Below are positions 1 through 9,900 of a stretch of DNA of 64,000 nt, in pieces (the stretch's first letter is position 1; the number at the start of each line of letters is the position of its first letter). This DNA comes from Adenophora triphylla var. japonica (Eukaryota; Streptophyta; Magnoliopsida; Asterales; Campanulaceae), in contig JAFEMH010002459.1 in assembly GCA_022495995.1 (NCBI GenBank), positions 186,001 through 250,000 on the forward strand. Reading direction: 5' to 3'. The position numbers and the translations under genes are program-made. The notes beneath the pieces were generated by a model. It was not told the origin of the DNA. It searched no databases and was given only the letters and a program-made list of their open reading frames with translations.

Positions 1-1
1 C

Positions 2-949
2 GATGCTAGTAAAGTTAAGCGTGGAATTGAGAATGTAATGAAGAAGATAGATGAAGATGAGCAAGATAAGATTCTTTCCCCGGCACCTCAGATGGTCCAA
101 ACTCAAATTCTTGATAGACAAACGATTTCCGAGATTGTTGATCCTTTTAATCAAATTGGGTTGCAAAGTCAGTACCAGCCAGATTCCCAAGGGTCATGTC
201 ATTACTTCACTCAGAAAGGATCGCTGCTATTCCACCCTGACCAAGCTCCCATGCAAGGAAGTGCTTCGCAACCATCGATGAGTTCATATGGCTTCAACTT
301 ATCATCCCCACATGATCAGCATTCGGGGCCGACCTCATACGTAACTGTGAATCAGATGTCTTTTATTCCTGCTATGAACCCTATCCAGCAAGGGAAGTCA
401 ATACCCGAGGTTTCTCCAAAGACTGTCCAGACGGAAAGGAAGAAAGCATACTGGGGAAAGGTGGGAATGCCTATGAATCAATTCCTCAAAATTTTGGTGA
501 GTGGAGGACTGGTTCAACCACTAGTCAATTACGTCCCTCCTCATAACAACACAAAGCTAGATCCGAGCAAGTATTGTTACTATCACCAATATCAGGGCCA
601 TACCTCGTATGAATGCAGACAGTTGAGAGTGATCATTCAAGAACTTATTGATGAAGGGAAGATCAAAGTTGGCTCTCATGAAAAAAGCGGTGTCCAGAGT
701 CATGGTCAGTTCCCACCACGCAAGAAGCGAGAATTTGATGACTTGGGAATAACAACTGAGGAAGCTTTCAACGGATTGATGCGAAGGGGAATGATAAAGC
801 CACTTGATAACTATCAAACTAACAAACCCAATCCGAATTTGGATCGTGGCAAGTACTGTTACTATCATCAGTACCCTGGGCATTTAACCAACGATTGTTC
901 CATTCTAAAGGTGCTTATTCAGAAGCTGGTTGATGAGGGAAGAATTTAG
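2..949 (+). CDS. Partial gag protein of element E with two CHHC zinc knuckles
   Basis: The frame is open from the first bases of the window, so this is the C-terminal part of a longer gag; the first methionine inside is at 38. It would package element RNA in the cytoplasm. Two zinc-knuckle-like units are visible, CYYHQYQGHTSYEC near residues 179-192 and CYYHQYPGHLTNDC near 276-289 (counted from the Met at 38). Both read CX2HX4HX4C, with His where the classical CCHC knuckle has its second Cys. Each is followed by a similar short helix-like segment (VIIQELIDEGKI and VLIQKLVDEGRI), so the tail looks internally duplicated. The stop at 947-949 is followed by non-coding sequence rather than protease. 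The family is recognisable; an intact function is not shown. Confidence 0.75.
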   Translation, partial: DASKVKRGIENVMKKIDEDEQDKILSPAPQMVQTQILDRQTISEIVDPFNQIGLQSQYQPDSQGSCHYFTQKGSLLFHPDQAPMQGSASQPSMSSYGFNLSSPHDQHSGPTSYVTVNQMSFIPAMNPIQQGKSIPEVSPKTVQTERKKAYWGKVGMPMNQFLKILVSGGLVQPLVNYVPPHNNTKLDPSKYCYYHQYQGHTSYECRQLRVIIQELIDEGKIKVGSHEKSGVQSHGQFPPRKKREFDDLGITTEEAFNGLMRRGMIKPLDNYQTNKPNPNLDRGKYCYYHQYPGHLTNDCSILKVLIQKLVDEGRI

Positions 950-1885
950 AAAGCTCCTCCAAAGGTGATCGATAATCCTCTCCCGCAACTCCAAGGATAC
1001 CCCATGTGAAGAAGTCAGTCAGTTAGGCATCGTAGGGTCCTAGATGGTTTTATCTTGTTTTGCTAGCAAGTGTTCCTATGATGTGAATCTATTGTATCCG
1101 TGTTATGAGTCTTTTTTATTTCAATAATAAAATATTTGTTTCTATTCCTGCTAGACTCGAGACATTACTTGCACACTCACATTACATTTAATTGAAATGG
1201 TCTTATTCTACATAATCACTTGTGCTGCTCAATTACTAATGTTTTGAAATGACTAATATTTAAATTGATCGGAGTGAGAAAATTGGCTGATATCCTTCTC
1301 AAAGTGGGGTTCACCAACTCCCCACCTCGATTCCTATATGCTCACATACCTTCCTTCGTCCTCACCACCTTGTTGCTCGATGGATTTGCACGGATCTTCC
1401 GCAAAGTAAGCTTAAGGAAGCAATGAAGACTTGATCTCGTTCGGATCATCCGGTAGGGACTGCGGTTGAAACCTTTAACCCCTAGGAAAACCATTACCTC
1501 CCCCCTCACCGAACAATACCCCTTTGGTTCAAGATCGGCATGTTTTGAAGCCCATTTAGCCATCGCTAGAAGAAGAGGGACTATCCTTGAGGCTCCCGCG
1601 ATTCAAAAGAAGATCAACCTGTTCCAAGCTCAAGAACGACGGAAGGCAATAATCCATCATGGGGACTAGCTGAAATTCTCCTCTCAAAGTCAAAATTGAA
1701 AAAGAGAGTGACAAAAAAAATATATATATAGAGAGAAAAAAAAAGAAAAGAAAAGAATGAGAGCCTAGTCCCCAGCGATCCTCTCAAAAGCAAAAGTCCA
1801 AGGATCCGGTTGTTACTAAAAAAGGAGTCTCAGAGTGAATAAAGAGACAGCATGGATGTCCCTCACCATTACCTTGACCAATCCC
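950..1885. other. Non-coding stretch of element E after gag
   Basis: No convincing gene. It contains an AT-rich 3'-UTR-like segment (about 1090-1140), a low-complexity AT/GA run (about 1715-1760) and only short frames without family resemblance. In an autonomous element of this lineage pol would begin here; I see no protease, RT or integrase motif. Confidence 0.6.
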
Positions 1886-1891
1886 AAGCCA

Positions 1892-2098
1892 TCCTCTCGG
1901 TTTTAGAGGACATTCCCATTTCTCTTACATTTGTCTTTAGCCAAAGCCAAGGTTGACCTCTCATCCTTAGAGGCAGCAAAAATGCAACCACAGATTTCCC
2001 TCACCTTAGAAATCCCAAACACATACCCAAGAGCCAACCTCTCATTTTTAGAGGTTCAGTCAGCAAAAAGCATAGCCGACCTCTCATTTTAAGAGGTC
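1892..2098 (+). repeat. Four dispersed CCTCT..AGAGG mini-hairpins
   Basis: Four short inverted repeats share the arms CCTCT/AGAGG with loops of 6-8 bases: 1892-1910, 1957-1973, 2037-2056 and 2078-2098. The flanks differ, so these are not one long tandem unit. They precede the first structured motif of element E (2461-2510), whose inner helix also uses CCTCC/GGAGG arms. Function unknown. Confidence 0.6.
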
Positions 2099-2460
2099 AT
2101 GATATCCCGAATTACCCGAAGACCGATCGAAACCCCGAGACCCAGTCGCAGTTCCTATCGGATAGCAGTTCCATTCCAATATCATCGAGATCTAAAATAG
2201 GCTATTGCTTAAAGCGGAGCCAAATTCATCCCGAATCGAAGGACCGTCAAGCGAAGATTGTGCAAATTCCATCCGTTCATTCGACGTCTTATGTGAGCAT
2301 ATTTTATTTCTCCTCCGCAAACACTTGCCATGGATGTCCCACTGGGGCTTCACATCCGTGTCTCCCATCGACAAGGACACGTTCTTTTGATTCTCAAAAT
2401 ATTCGAAAGTCCTCAACATCCCCGAATTTCACCGTTCATTCTTTTTCATTCGGGATAAGC

Positions 2461-2510
2461 CCGAACTACGGCGACCTGAGCTCCTCCTAAGGAGGGGAAC
2501 GTAGGCAACC
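2461..2510 (+). other. Structured motif GAACTACG..ACGTAGGC, copy next to gag side of element E
   Basis: GAACTACG at the left and ACGTAGGCAACC at the right form an outer CTACG/CGTAG helix. Between them CTCCTCC pairs with GGAGGGG. In element sense this is the upstream of two copies that flank the antisense PMD gene; the other is at 7750-7797. Confidence 0.6.
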
Positions 2511-3242
2511 ATAACTGGTTCGGTCGAAATCACAAACAAATCTCAGAAGATTCGGTCTCCTCAAGGACCATGCCCACACACTGTCCATCCTTCGAAGTTT
2601 AATTCTTGATATCAGTCGGCTTTCTCCTCAAGATTGATTGAAATATTTGTTCATATCGGCTTTGGTATTGAATAACCCGAACATCAATAAAGTGTTTTAA
2701 GCAGATTTGTGATCATCGTGAATAAGACAGATTTTCAAGTGTCTCGGCAAGTCTTCCTCTCTACATTTTTAGGGATATATAGAGCTAAACACTGTATTTC
2801 TGTCAAGCAGGGGCTTCCATACACTCTCCACACCTTGTGATGCCTATACTCTCCCAAAAGAGTCAAACCTAAAGCGAGAATGTCATACACAAGTTTAGGA
2901 TTCATTTCACCTTCGAAAAATATGCCCCTGCGCACAAGCGTTCCTAAGTCTTGTCCGCCGACTGACTGACTAAAGCTTGAAGAACAACCTCCCCCTAAGT
3001 TGCATGATTGTGTTGATTACAATAAGACTAGGTGTCAAACTGGGGCTTGGCCAGAGGAAGAGAATGATTTGTGCACTTGTGCGGTTCCTGGGGCTGGTTC
3101 TATAACCCCGATCCTTGGGAATTGATTTGCTACTAAAGGCATACCTCATGTTGGAGCTACTGAGTTTCATACCCTAAACAGGAGAGAGAGGTTTTGAAAT
3201 AATGTGGAAGCCTAGATTGGAAGGCCTGTCAGCATGATTTGT

Positions 3243-3290
3243 TGTGTCACGCGACAGAATGTGACCCAGCTGTCTTGAGTCGTGCGACAC
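3243..3290. promoter_or_regulatory. Two orphan TGTC..GACA palindromes
   Basis: TGTGTCACGCGACA (3243-3256) and GTCGTGCGACAC (3279-3290) are E-family operator-like palindromes beyond the 3' end of the PMD gene. In A, B and C the second antisense gene has its promoter at this relative place. Here no such gene follows, and I see no clear TATA box. They may mark the promoter of a deleted second gene. Confidence 0.45.
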
Positions 3291-3675
3291 AATAAGTCCA
3301 ACACTAGACATCAGCAAGATGCAACCTGATCTGTACCAGGGCATGCCCCGACTTGTTTCAAACTGCAAAACAGCAAAGACACCCTGCAAAAATCATGGGA
3401 GAGGGATTCATTCAATTAGCATATACACTCACCATTCATATACAAACCAAACCGTATAAACCATTCATATTTATGCCATAGCCATTCAAAAAATCATTCG
3501 TTCCTATTCTTCCCAAAAAGTGGACTCGCGCAAACAACTAATAACTAGTAATAATGTGCTAGAACTAGGAAAGTGCAATGCAAATAAGTCTTTACAAAAA
3601 AAAAGAGAGAGTGTTTGTCAGTTTCTTTCCAAAAGGGGGTACAATAATCAAAAGGCCGTGTTTTGATACAAGAGA

Positions 3676-6139
3676 CTACTTCGAGCCATCGCCCTCAGAA
3701 ACATAGGCATCTCCGTCATCATCATAATCATCATCGTCACCTCCCCCGCTTTCCTCTCCATCAGCATCATTGCCCTCCGCATGTGCATGATCTGGATCAA
3801 TAGCAGGACTGTGATAAATAACAGGATCATCACGGAAAAGGTCGTGGACAGCAGGAATAGCCATGGTCTCAAGCTCGTGAGGATCTCCGGAAGCGTCACT
3901 CTCATAATTAGAGCTAGGAGGACTAGGTGGACGATGAGGAGTAGTCTTGGTCCTGGGCCTGTGTGTATCATCAGCAGACATATCAGTGCGAGCCCTCTTC
4001 CTGTCAGGCAAGCTGGGCATAGAATCATCATCATCAGAGCTCCGAGCCAAGCATCGCTCCCTCCAGTAGCGTGCACTCTTTTCCAGCTGGTCAATCATAT
4101 CCATGGCTTCGATATAATGGCGAGCAAAGCTCCAGTAAATGTCAGCCGAGACCTGGTACAATCAAGCAGAGGAAGGATCAGAAACCAGTCATCATGAAAG
4201 ACAAGAGTTAAACAGTTCAAAACAATAAAGGAAGAAAAGGAAATTGCTTACAGATTGAGTGCCCTCAGGAAGCTAAAAATATGGGTAAATCCGGCTGGTA
4301 TCGAGATAGGCCCTCCTCATAAGGTCCCCATCCTGAAAGTCAACGAAGGAAGGAGGTAAGGGAGCATCCGCCACATATCCAGTAGAGGGGTCGGCGCCCT
4401 GAGCATCACGTCTCGGAGCCACCTGCGGTGACCTCAACCTCGCCGTCACGTAAGCTCCATAATCCCCATCCTCCTTAGTATAATTGAAAGCAGCCTCTCC
4501 CTGAATCAAAGAAGCCATGTCCTCCAATTTCTGAGGAAACCATATATCAGCAGGAGGATCAATTGGGACTCTAGCAATGCTACCAGGGCCGTGCTGTCTG
4601 TAGACCCGCTCTCCCAAATACAAAGCATCCCCAGATAGGCCTACCAAGAGCTTACGGCACTCAGTGAGATGTAAAGCATACTCCAGATCAACCCCATCAT
4701 ATCGGTCAACCAAAGGAAATAGATTCAGACTCCCGGGAGTCCCCCGCAAACAGATCAATGTGTAAGAGTAAGAAGCCGTCACACGTCCCCTGGTGTCCGC
4801 CGTCCGGACCTTCTGTCACACATTTTTCACCCAGTGCCTCATAGCAGGAAACATAGTGGCCAGGTATGCCTCCTCAACTCGCCAAGCATAGCAGCCGATA
4901 ACCTCATAGGCCCAGACCTGGAAAAAAAAAGAAGGAGCAGAGCAAGGTCAGATTGATAAAATAGGGAGACAGAAAGAAATGACATTCAAAGGATGGAATC
5001 AGATTGAGAAGTACCTCAAAAGCTAAATGACAACAGTTGAAGGACTTAGCCTCCCCCTGTTGATGTCATCCAGAGCCAAGTACAACTCAGCTAATCCTGC
5101 CTCTCCCCAAGACAAAGTCCTAACAGCGCCCCAGTCTCTCAAAAGCTCCAGTAAAGAAAGCAAAGCAGAAGACGTGCCATTGATGAACAGCATATCAGAA
5201 AAGCCGATCCACACAAAAGCCCTAGCCAATCTCAAAGCCCTCAGCCTGTCCTCCTCAGTATCAGTCACATCAGCCGGATAACCTCTACTCTGCACAACAA
5301 ACTGACCGTGGAGCTCCCCTAACTCGTATCCGTTCCCCTTCTTGTCCTTGGGAATAAAACCTATCAGCTCCGTGAAGTAAACCTCAGTGGGAGGCTGTGG
5401 GTCATCCTCCAAAGCAGGCTCCTCCAAGAACAACGGCTCATCAGTGAAGGGAAGGCCCATGATAACAGCAAAATCATACGGCGTGACCGTCACCTCTCCC
5501 CAAGAAAAGTGGAAAGAATGGGTAGTCTCCCACCAAAACTCCCGGAATGCCCTCACAAGCCCTGCACTCTGCTGAGTATCCCCGATGGCCTTCCCCATCT
5601 CAAAAAACCGACCCAACCCTGCAGCGTATACCAGGCCCTTAGGCGAATGCTCCAACTCCTGACTATCGGGCAAGAGATCCCATAGCTGACCAATGACCTC
5701 TGGCGAGCCTCGGGTTCACAACTCCTGCAGGTAAACACAGCACAGGTATGAATATCTCATTTTTTCAAAAGAAGCATGTCAATAAATTGTGATAATTCGG
5801 CATATCCTTTTTTTTCAAAGTAAAATTAGGGTTGAAAAATTTAGCATGCATCCATGATTTCTGATAACTCAAAACCATGCAGCAAATTCATGATTTCACA
5901 GGTAAAAAGCTCGAACATTCCGACACAAAATCAATGTTTCAAAGCAACGAAGGGCAAAATTACGAAATTACCGTATCCTTCTTCTCAGGTGCAGAGGTGT
6001 GTTCCTTGAGTTGTGGGTAGAAATCTCCTCTCACTGTCTGAGGGACGAACGGTCGTTGATTCCGCTGGGCATTCTTCCTCCGAGCAGCCAACTGAGCTTG
6101 TGTAGGTCCCTTCTTCGTGGGACGTGGTCTAGGAGGCAT
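3676..6139 (-). pseudogene. Antisense plant mobile domain (PMD, MAIN-like) gene of element E, four exons, disrupted
   Basis: Spliced gene on the strand opposite to the element. Exon 1 runs 6139-5972 (56 codons, basic, starts MPPRPRPTKKG) to a GTAATT donor. Exon 2 starts at 5724 after CTGCAG and ends near 5020. Exon 3 is about 4918-4252 and exon 4 about 4158-3676. Exon 2 holds the PMD signature: WWETTHSFHFSWGEV, then a GLPF segment and SWGEAGLAELYLALDD. Exon 4 encodes an acidic D/E-rich tail. PMD proteins are known from plant genes acting in transposon silencing and from transposons themselves. Breaks: TGG-to-TGA stops near the start of exon 2 and after KNV in exon 3, and shifted or stopped frames at the ends of exons 2 and 3. 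The product's role in the element is unknown. Confidence 0.75.
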
Positions 6140-6272
6140 ATTTGCAAACCAAAAAACAAAATCAAACCCTAGATTCCCCTGATTGCACTCGAAATTGTGC
6201 AAAGGGGTGGTTTCTCCTCTCAAAACCGCTCACCTCCCTCTAAAATGTGTTTCAAAAAATGAAGGTTGTTCA

Positions 6273-6317
6273 TTTTTATAAAAGGCTGTTCATAGGCTTT
6301 AAACAGTCGTGCGACAC
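6273..6317 (-). promoter_or_regulatory. Promoter of the antisense PMD gene of element E
   Basis: On the minus strand the palindrome GTGTCGCACGAC (6306-6317) lies just upstream of a TATA box (CCTTTTATAAAAA, plus coordinates 6273-6285), about 135 bases before the ATG at 6139. The same order of palindrome, TATA and ATG recurs at the antisense genes of A, B and C. Confidence 0.55.
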
Positions 6318-6524
6318 AACGAGCCTCTTAGCCAAATTTTTCAAAAATACCCCCTGAGATCTAATACTTTGCACTTTAAACCCTGATGTACGCTTTGCAG
6401 TTTCCCCCTGCAGGTACAATGGTCAACTGAGCCCCTGTCAACCCTTGAAGACTGGCCCTCAACCAAAACAAAGACAAAGAAACCGTACCTATGTTAGTCT
6501 CCCCAGCAGTGCGCAACGAGACCA

Positions 6525-6985
6525 ATGGCACCAAAGCACCAGACGAACCTGCTCCCTAGCAAGAAAGTTCCCGTCCTACGAAACCAATGGCCCCAAAGCA
6601 CCAGAGGAACCCGCTCCCTAGCAAGCAAAGTTCCCGTCCAACGAGACCAATGGCCCCAAAGCACCAGAGGAACCTGCTCCCTAACAAGCAAAGTTCCCAG
6701 ATCAGTGGCCCCAAAACACCACCCAGAACCTGCTCCCTAGCAAACAAAGTTCCCGTCCTACAAGACAAGTGCACAACAAGCACCAGAGGAACCTGCTCCC
6801 TAGCAAGCAAAGTTCCCAGATCAGCCCCAAGCACCAGAGGAACCTGCTCCCTAGCAAGCAAAGTTCCCAGATCAGTGATCCCAAAGCACCCAGAGGAACC
6901 TGCTCCCTAGCAAGCAAAGTTCCCGTCCTACCAAGCAACGGCCCTGACACCAAAATCACAAACAAAAGCCCGCTCCCCTGCAAGC
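6525..6985 (+). repeat. Minisatellite of about 62-64 bp, roughly seven units
   Basis: Imperfect units contain CTCCCTAGCAAGCAAAGTTC and AAGCACCAGAGGAACCTG, some shortened. It lies between the antisense PMD gene and the 3' LTR, where Tat/Ogre-type elements are known to carry hypervariable tandem repeats. Frames open across it are repeat translations, not genes. Confidence 0.85.
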
Positions 6986-7084
6986 AAAGTCCCTGGTTTA
7001 CCAAGCAAAGCTCAGGTCACAGAAGTCAACCGTCAACAAAGAACTTCCAGCATTCGGAAAAACCAGTGAACTACCAACAAAAAC

Positions 7085-7690
7085 AAGTAGCGTGAGTCCC
7101 CCGACAGCTATACTTATCCCCAGCAGCAGTAGCGTGAGTCCCCTGGCAGCTACCCTGCACCAACACCAATTGGTATGAGTCCCTCCGGCATCCACGAAGA
7201 CCAGCAGCAGTAGCGTGAGTCCTCTGGCAGCTACCCTGCACCAACACCAATTGGTATGAGTCCCTCTAGCATCCACTAGGACCAGTTGCAGCATGAGACC
7301 CATCGGCAGCTACAACTTGGCACCCCAGCAGTAGCATGAGACCCTCCGGCAGCTACTCGCGACCCCCGTTGCAGCATGAGACCCTCCGGCAGCTACAACT
7401 TTGCACCACCAGCGGTAGCATGAGACCCTCCGGCAGCTACTCGCGACCCTAGTTGCAGCATGAGACCCTCCGACAGCTACAACTCGGCACCAACGACATT
7501 AGCATGAGACCCTCCGGCCACTACTCGCCACCCACAATAGCATGAGACCCTCCGGCAGCTACTCGCGACCCCAGTTGCAGCATGAGACCCTCCAGCCGCT
7601 ACAACCCGGCACCAACGGCAGTAGCATGAGACCCTCCGGCCGCTACTCGCCACCTACAGAAGCACCAACCCTCCGACAGCCACAGGTAAG
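7085..7690 (+). repeat. Second minisatellite based on AGCATGAGACCCTCCGGCAG
   Basis: Alternating units pair AGCATGAGACCCTCCGGCAG with CTACTCGCGACCC or CTACAACTCGGCACC; the left part is a related unit with GCGTGAGTCC. The unit has no sequence in common with the neighbouring minisatellite at 6525-6985. Confidence 0.85.
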
Positions 7691-7749
7691 TACAGAAAAG
7701 GTATGAAGACAAATCTCTACCCTTTCTTGCTTAGTGTCAGTGTTGTTTC

Positions 7750-7797
7750 CAAACTACGATTTGGCTTGATTCCCTTTTAAATGGATACGTAGGAATC
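7750..7797 (+). other. Structured motif AAACTACG..ACGTAGG, copy near the 3' LTR of element E
   Basis: Outer helix CTACG/CGTAG; the inner arms TTCC and GGA enclose CTTTTAAAT. It is the downstream partner of the copy at 2461-2510, so the pair brackets the antisense gene. Confidence 0.55.
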
Positions 7798-7893
7798 CTT
7801 TCTCCAAATGGTCCAGCCATCCGATTTCCTCATATCACCGTTTAGCCCTCTGCCTTATCCCTTGCCGCTAATTGGGATTGGGTCTTCTTTTAT

Positions 7894-7936
7894 CGACAAC
7901 CTCACTTCTTCCAAAAGTGACGTTGTCGAGGGGCTC
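7894..7936 (+). other. Hairpin and polypurine-like tract before the 3' LTR of E
   Basis: CGACAAC (7894-7900) pairs with GTTGTCG (7922-7928) and TCACTT (7902-7907) with AAGTGA (7915-7920), around a 7-base loop and one C-C mismatch. GAGGGGCTC follows directly up to the LTR start at 7937 and should prime plus-strand DNA synthesis. A and B have an equivalent hairpin at the same place. Confidence 0.65.
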
Positions 7937-8196
7937 TGTAAGTATGCCAATCCAATTCGCGACCCTTTTAGATGCATTTTAATATAATAAAATTGCATTG
8001 AGGGGCATTTTGGTAAATTCCCGGCCTATCCCGAGACTTTCGGAAACATTTCATAAGTTTCCCGCGAAGGAAGTACCTTTTGGTACCTTGCTCATGCCAA
8101 AGGACCTGCTGGGAATAAACCTTTTTTGGACTTTTTAGGTATTTAGGCCTGAATGTTCCAGAAACTGGTTTTGGTGCCAAAAATGGTTGTGTCACC

Positions 8197-8282
8197 TTGT
8201 GTCACGCGACAAGTCGAGGCATTGAAAGTGGTTACATAATGTCGTGCGATACAAGGTGACCACTAACTATAGCCTATAAATA
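8197..8282 (+). promoter_or_regulatory. LTR promoter of element E with two palindromes
   Basis: TTGTGTCACGCGACAA (8197-8212) and GTCGTGCGATAC (8241-8252) lie upstream of TATAAATA (8275-8282). The same arms occur at the promoter of the antisense PMD gene (6306-6317). Confidence 0.6.
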
Positions 8283-8885
8283 TGACCCTTCCCCTCTTAG
8301 AAATGGATCCCAACCTGAACTACTGTTATTCTGCAGAAATTGCGACGTAACACACACACCAGAAACACATACCTCTCTCTCTCTCCTCCCAATTCCTCTC
8401 TAATCCCTTCCAATCTAACCCAATTCTCTCACCTTCCCTTAGATCTACTCTCAACCAATTCTTCCAAGCTTCCCAAGACCAGAAGCTGCACTTGAAGGAT
8501 TCTCTATCTAACTTGATACAGAATTCATGGAAGCAACAAGGGTAACCTCCTCATTCCCCCTCTTCTCTCTCTCTTACCTTGCTAATTGAATAATTCTCTT
8601 GTTTTACTTCTCTAGGATTCAGTAATCAGACTCTATCCTTCTAGATTACTGAATCCCAATCGCAATCTCTCTATTTAACTTGGTTGATCTGAATAATTAT
8701 GTGTTCATTGTTGAAGAGATCATTGTTTAGATCCCAAGGGAATGTGGATCTCCCCATATCCACACTCCCGGGGTCGAATTGCTGTTAATTTCTTGTTTCG
8801 AAGCAAATCTGTTTGATTAATTAGATCTGTGTTGGCTATTGTTGATTCTGTATTCAATTTTGTAAGTTCCTGCAGATGGTCATTA

Positions 8886-8964
8886 TGTGTCACGCGACAC
8901 ATTGTTCGTAGATCCTGTGTCACGCGACACATCTGGTCATCTATGTCATGTGTCATGCGACACA
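8886..8964 (+). promoter_or_regulatory. Three palindromes TGTGTCACGCGACACA in the transcribed LTR part of E
   Basis: Near-identical 16-mers at 8886-8901, 8916-8931 and 8949-8964 (the last with ATGC as centre), spaced 30 and 33 bases. They lie about 600 bases downstream of the TATA box, so in the RNA leader or bound as DNA. Confidence 0.65.
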
Positions 8965-9326
8965 TTATGTCTGTTTGCAGGAACTCTTTTCCTTCTGTAA
9001 TCTGTTCCAATCTGTTGTATAAGGGGATGTGGCCTCCCTGAATAATTGGCTCACAAGTTGTAAGTCTCAATTCATATTAATAAAATGCATGTTTACTACA
9101 CTTGTTTATTATCGATGCTTGCACACACTCATGGATTGCTTGGATGTTTGATTAGAAAGACTCGTCTGCGGACGAGGCGTGTTAGGTGAACTCTCGGTTC
9201 TTCCCAACACGTAACCTGACCCCCGAACCTGTTCTCTTTCATAGGTTTTTCAAAGTGCACCTCTTAAGCATGGCGTGGAGACTCTCTTTTTTTTACCTTT
9301 TTCATCGTGAAAACAAAATTTTGCGG

Positions 9327-9895
9327 GGGGCGAGCGCACATTCAACTTCACCATCTTCAAGCATCCTTCTGATCTTTAGACCCTGCACATTTAGATAAAT
9401 GTGAGATCCACATCCAGTATCCAATACCCAAGAACTAGAAGTAGATAAGAATATATCTATAACAAAGATACCTGAAGTCGAAGTAACACCTTTGCTCTTC
9501 TTCAGTGCTTCCTTGTATTTTAGGCAGTTTCTCCTCCAATGTCCAATCTCATTGCAATGGAAGCAGACTGCGTCCTGTTGGGACTTGGGCTTAGCCTCTT
9601 TGGGTTTGGCACCCTCTTTGGGTTTGGCAACATTTTCCTTAGGATTAACAACTTTTGCCTTTCCCTTACCCTTGAAACCCTTCCCCTTGTTAACCATCAA
9701 CACTTGATCGGTTTTCTTCTTGACAATATTGGTTTCCGCAGTGTTCAACATTTGAACTAACTCGGAAAGGTTCTTATTCATGCCCCCCATGTTATAGTTC
9801 ATTATGAAATTACTAAAACCTTCGGGCAATGAATTCAATATCATGTCAGTAGCTAACTCTTGGCTAATTGGAAAACCAAGCCTCTCAAGATGCTC
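9327..9895 (-). pseudogene. Copia gag C-terminus and protease start of element D
   Basis: The minus frame encodes a gag tail with a lysine-rich linker, a classical CCHC zinc knuckle CFHCNEIGHWRRNC, and then the retropepsin active site WVLDTGCGSHI (catalytic Asp in DTG). Gag binds RNA and the protease would process the polyprotein. The frame ends about 30 residues after DTG, where element E sequence begins near 9327. To the right it is cut by the insertion of A at 9900 and continues at 26442-26876. Confidence 0.8.
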
Positions 9896-9900
9896 GATGT

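Larger units (their letters stand above)
1..9326 (+). mobile_element. Element E: Tat-like Ty3/gypsy retrotransposon, gag plus antisense PMD gene, no pol
   Basis: Plus-strand element whose left part lies outside the window. In order it holds the 3' part of gag (2-949), a non-coding stretch, a structured motif (2461-2510), an antisense PMD pseudogene (3676-6139), two minisatellites, a second structured motif (7750-7797), a hairpin with polypurine tract (7894-7936) and the 3' LTR (from 7937). No reverse transcriptase, RNase H or integrase reading frame is visible between gag and the antisense gene, so E looks non-autonomous. The right end abuts copia protease sequence near 9327. I could not fix the last LTR base or a target duplication. 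The stretch 2511-3242 holds no recognisable gene. Confidence 0.72.
7937..9326 (+). repeat. 3' LTR of element E
   Basis: It starts TGTAAGTATGCC directly after the polypurine-like tract, as the LTRs of A and B start TGTAAGTACCC in their own sense. It carries a TATA box at 8275-8282. Its right end runs into copia protease sequence near 9327, after AAAACAAAATTTTGCG, and the exact end was not resolved. The partner LTR is outside the window. Confidence 0.7.

Noticed and set aside
1342..1669. Frames of 67-73 codons after gag of E as a pol remnant
   Set aside because: No RT, RNase H, protease or integrase motif in any frame.
3676..6139. PMD gene as a host gene caught between transposons
   Set aside because: It lies between gag and 3' LTR of element E, bracketed by the same structured motifs as the equivalent genes in A, B and C, so it belongs to the element.
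6525..6985. Regular repeats resembling a CRISPR array
   Set aside because: Units vary in length, there are no unique spacers of constant size, and the context is a plant retrotransposon. It is a minisatellite.
6525..7095. Frames of about 100 codons over the E minisatellites on both strands
   Set aside because: They are translations of tandem repeats and change frame with each array; no family resemblance.
9300..9345. Target duplication at the right end of element E
   Set aside because: The LTR end could not be set because no TG..CA end is clear near the G-rich junction and the other LTR is outside the window.
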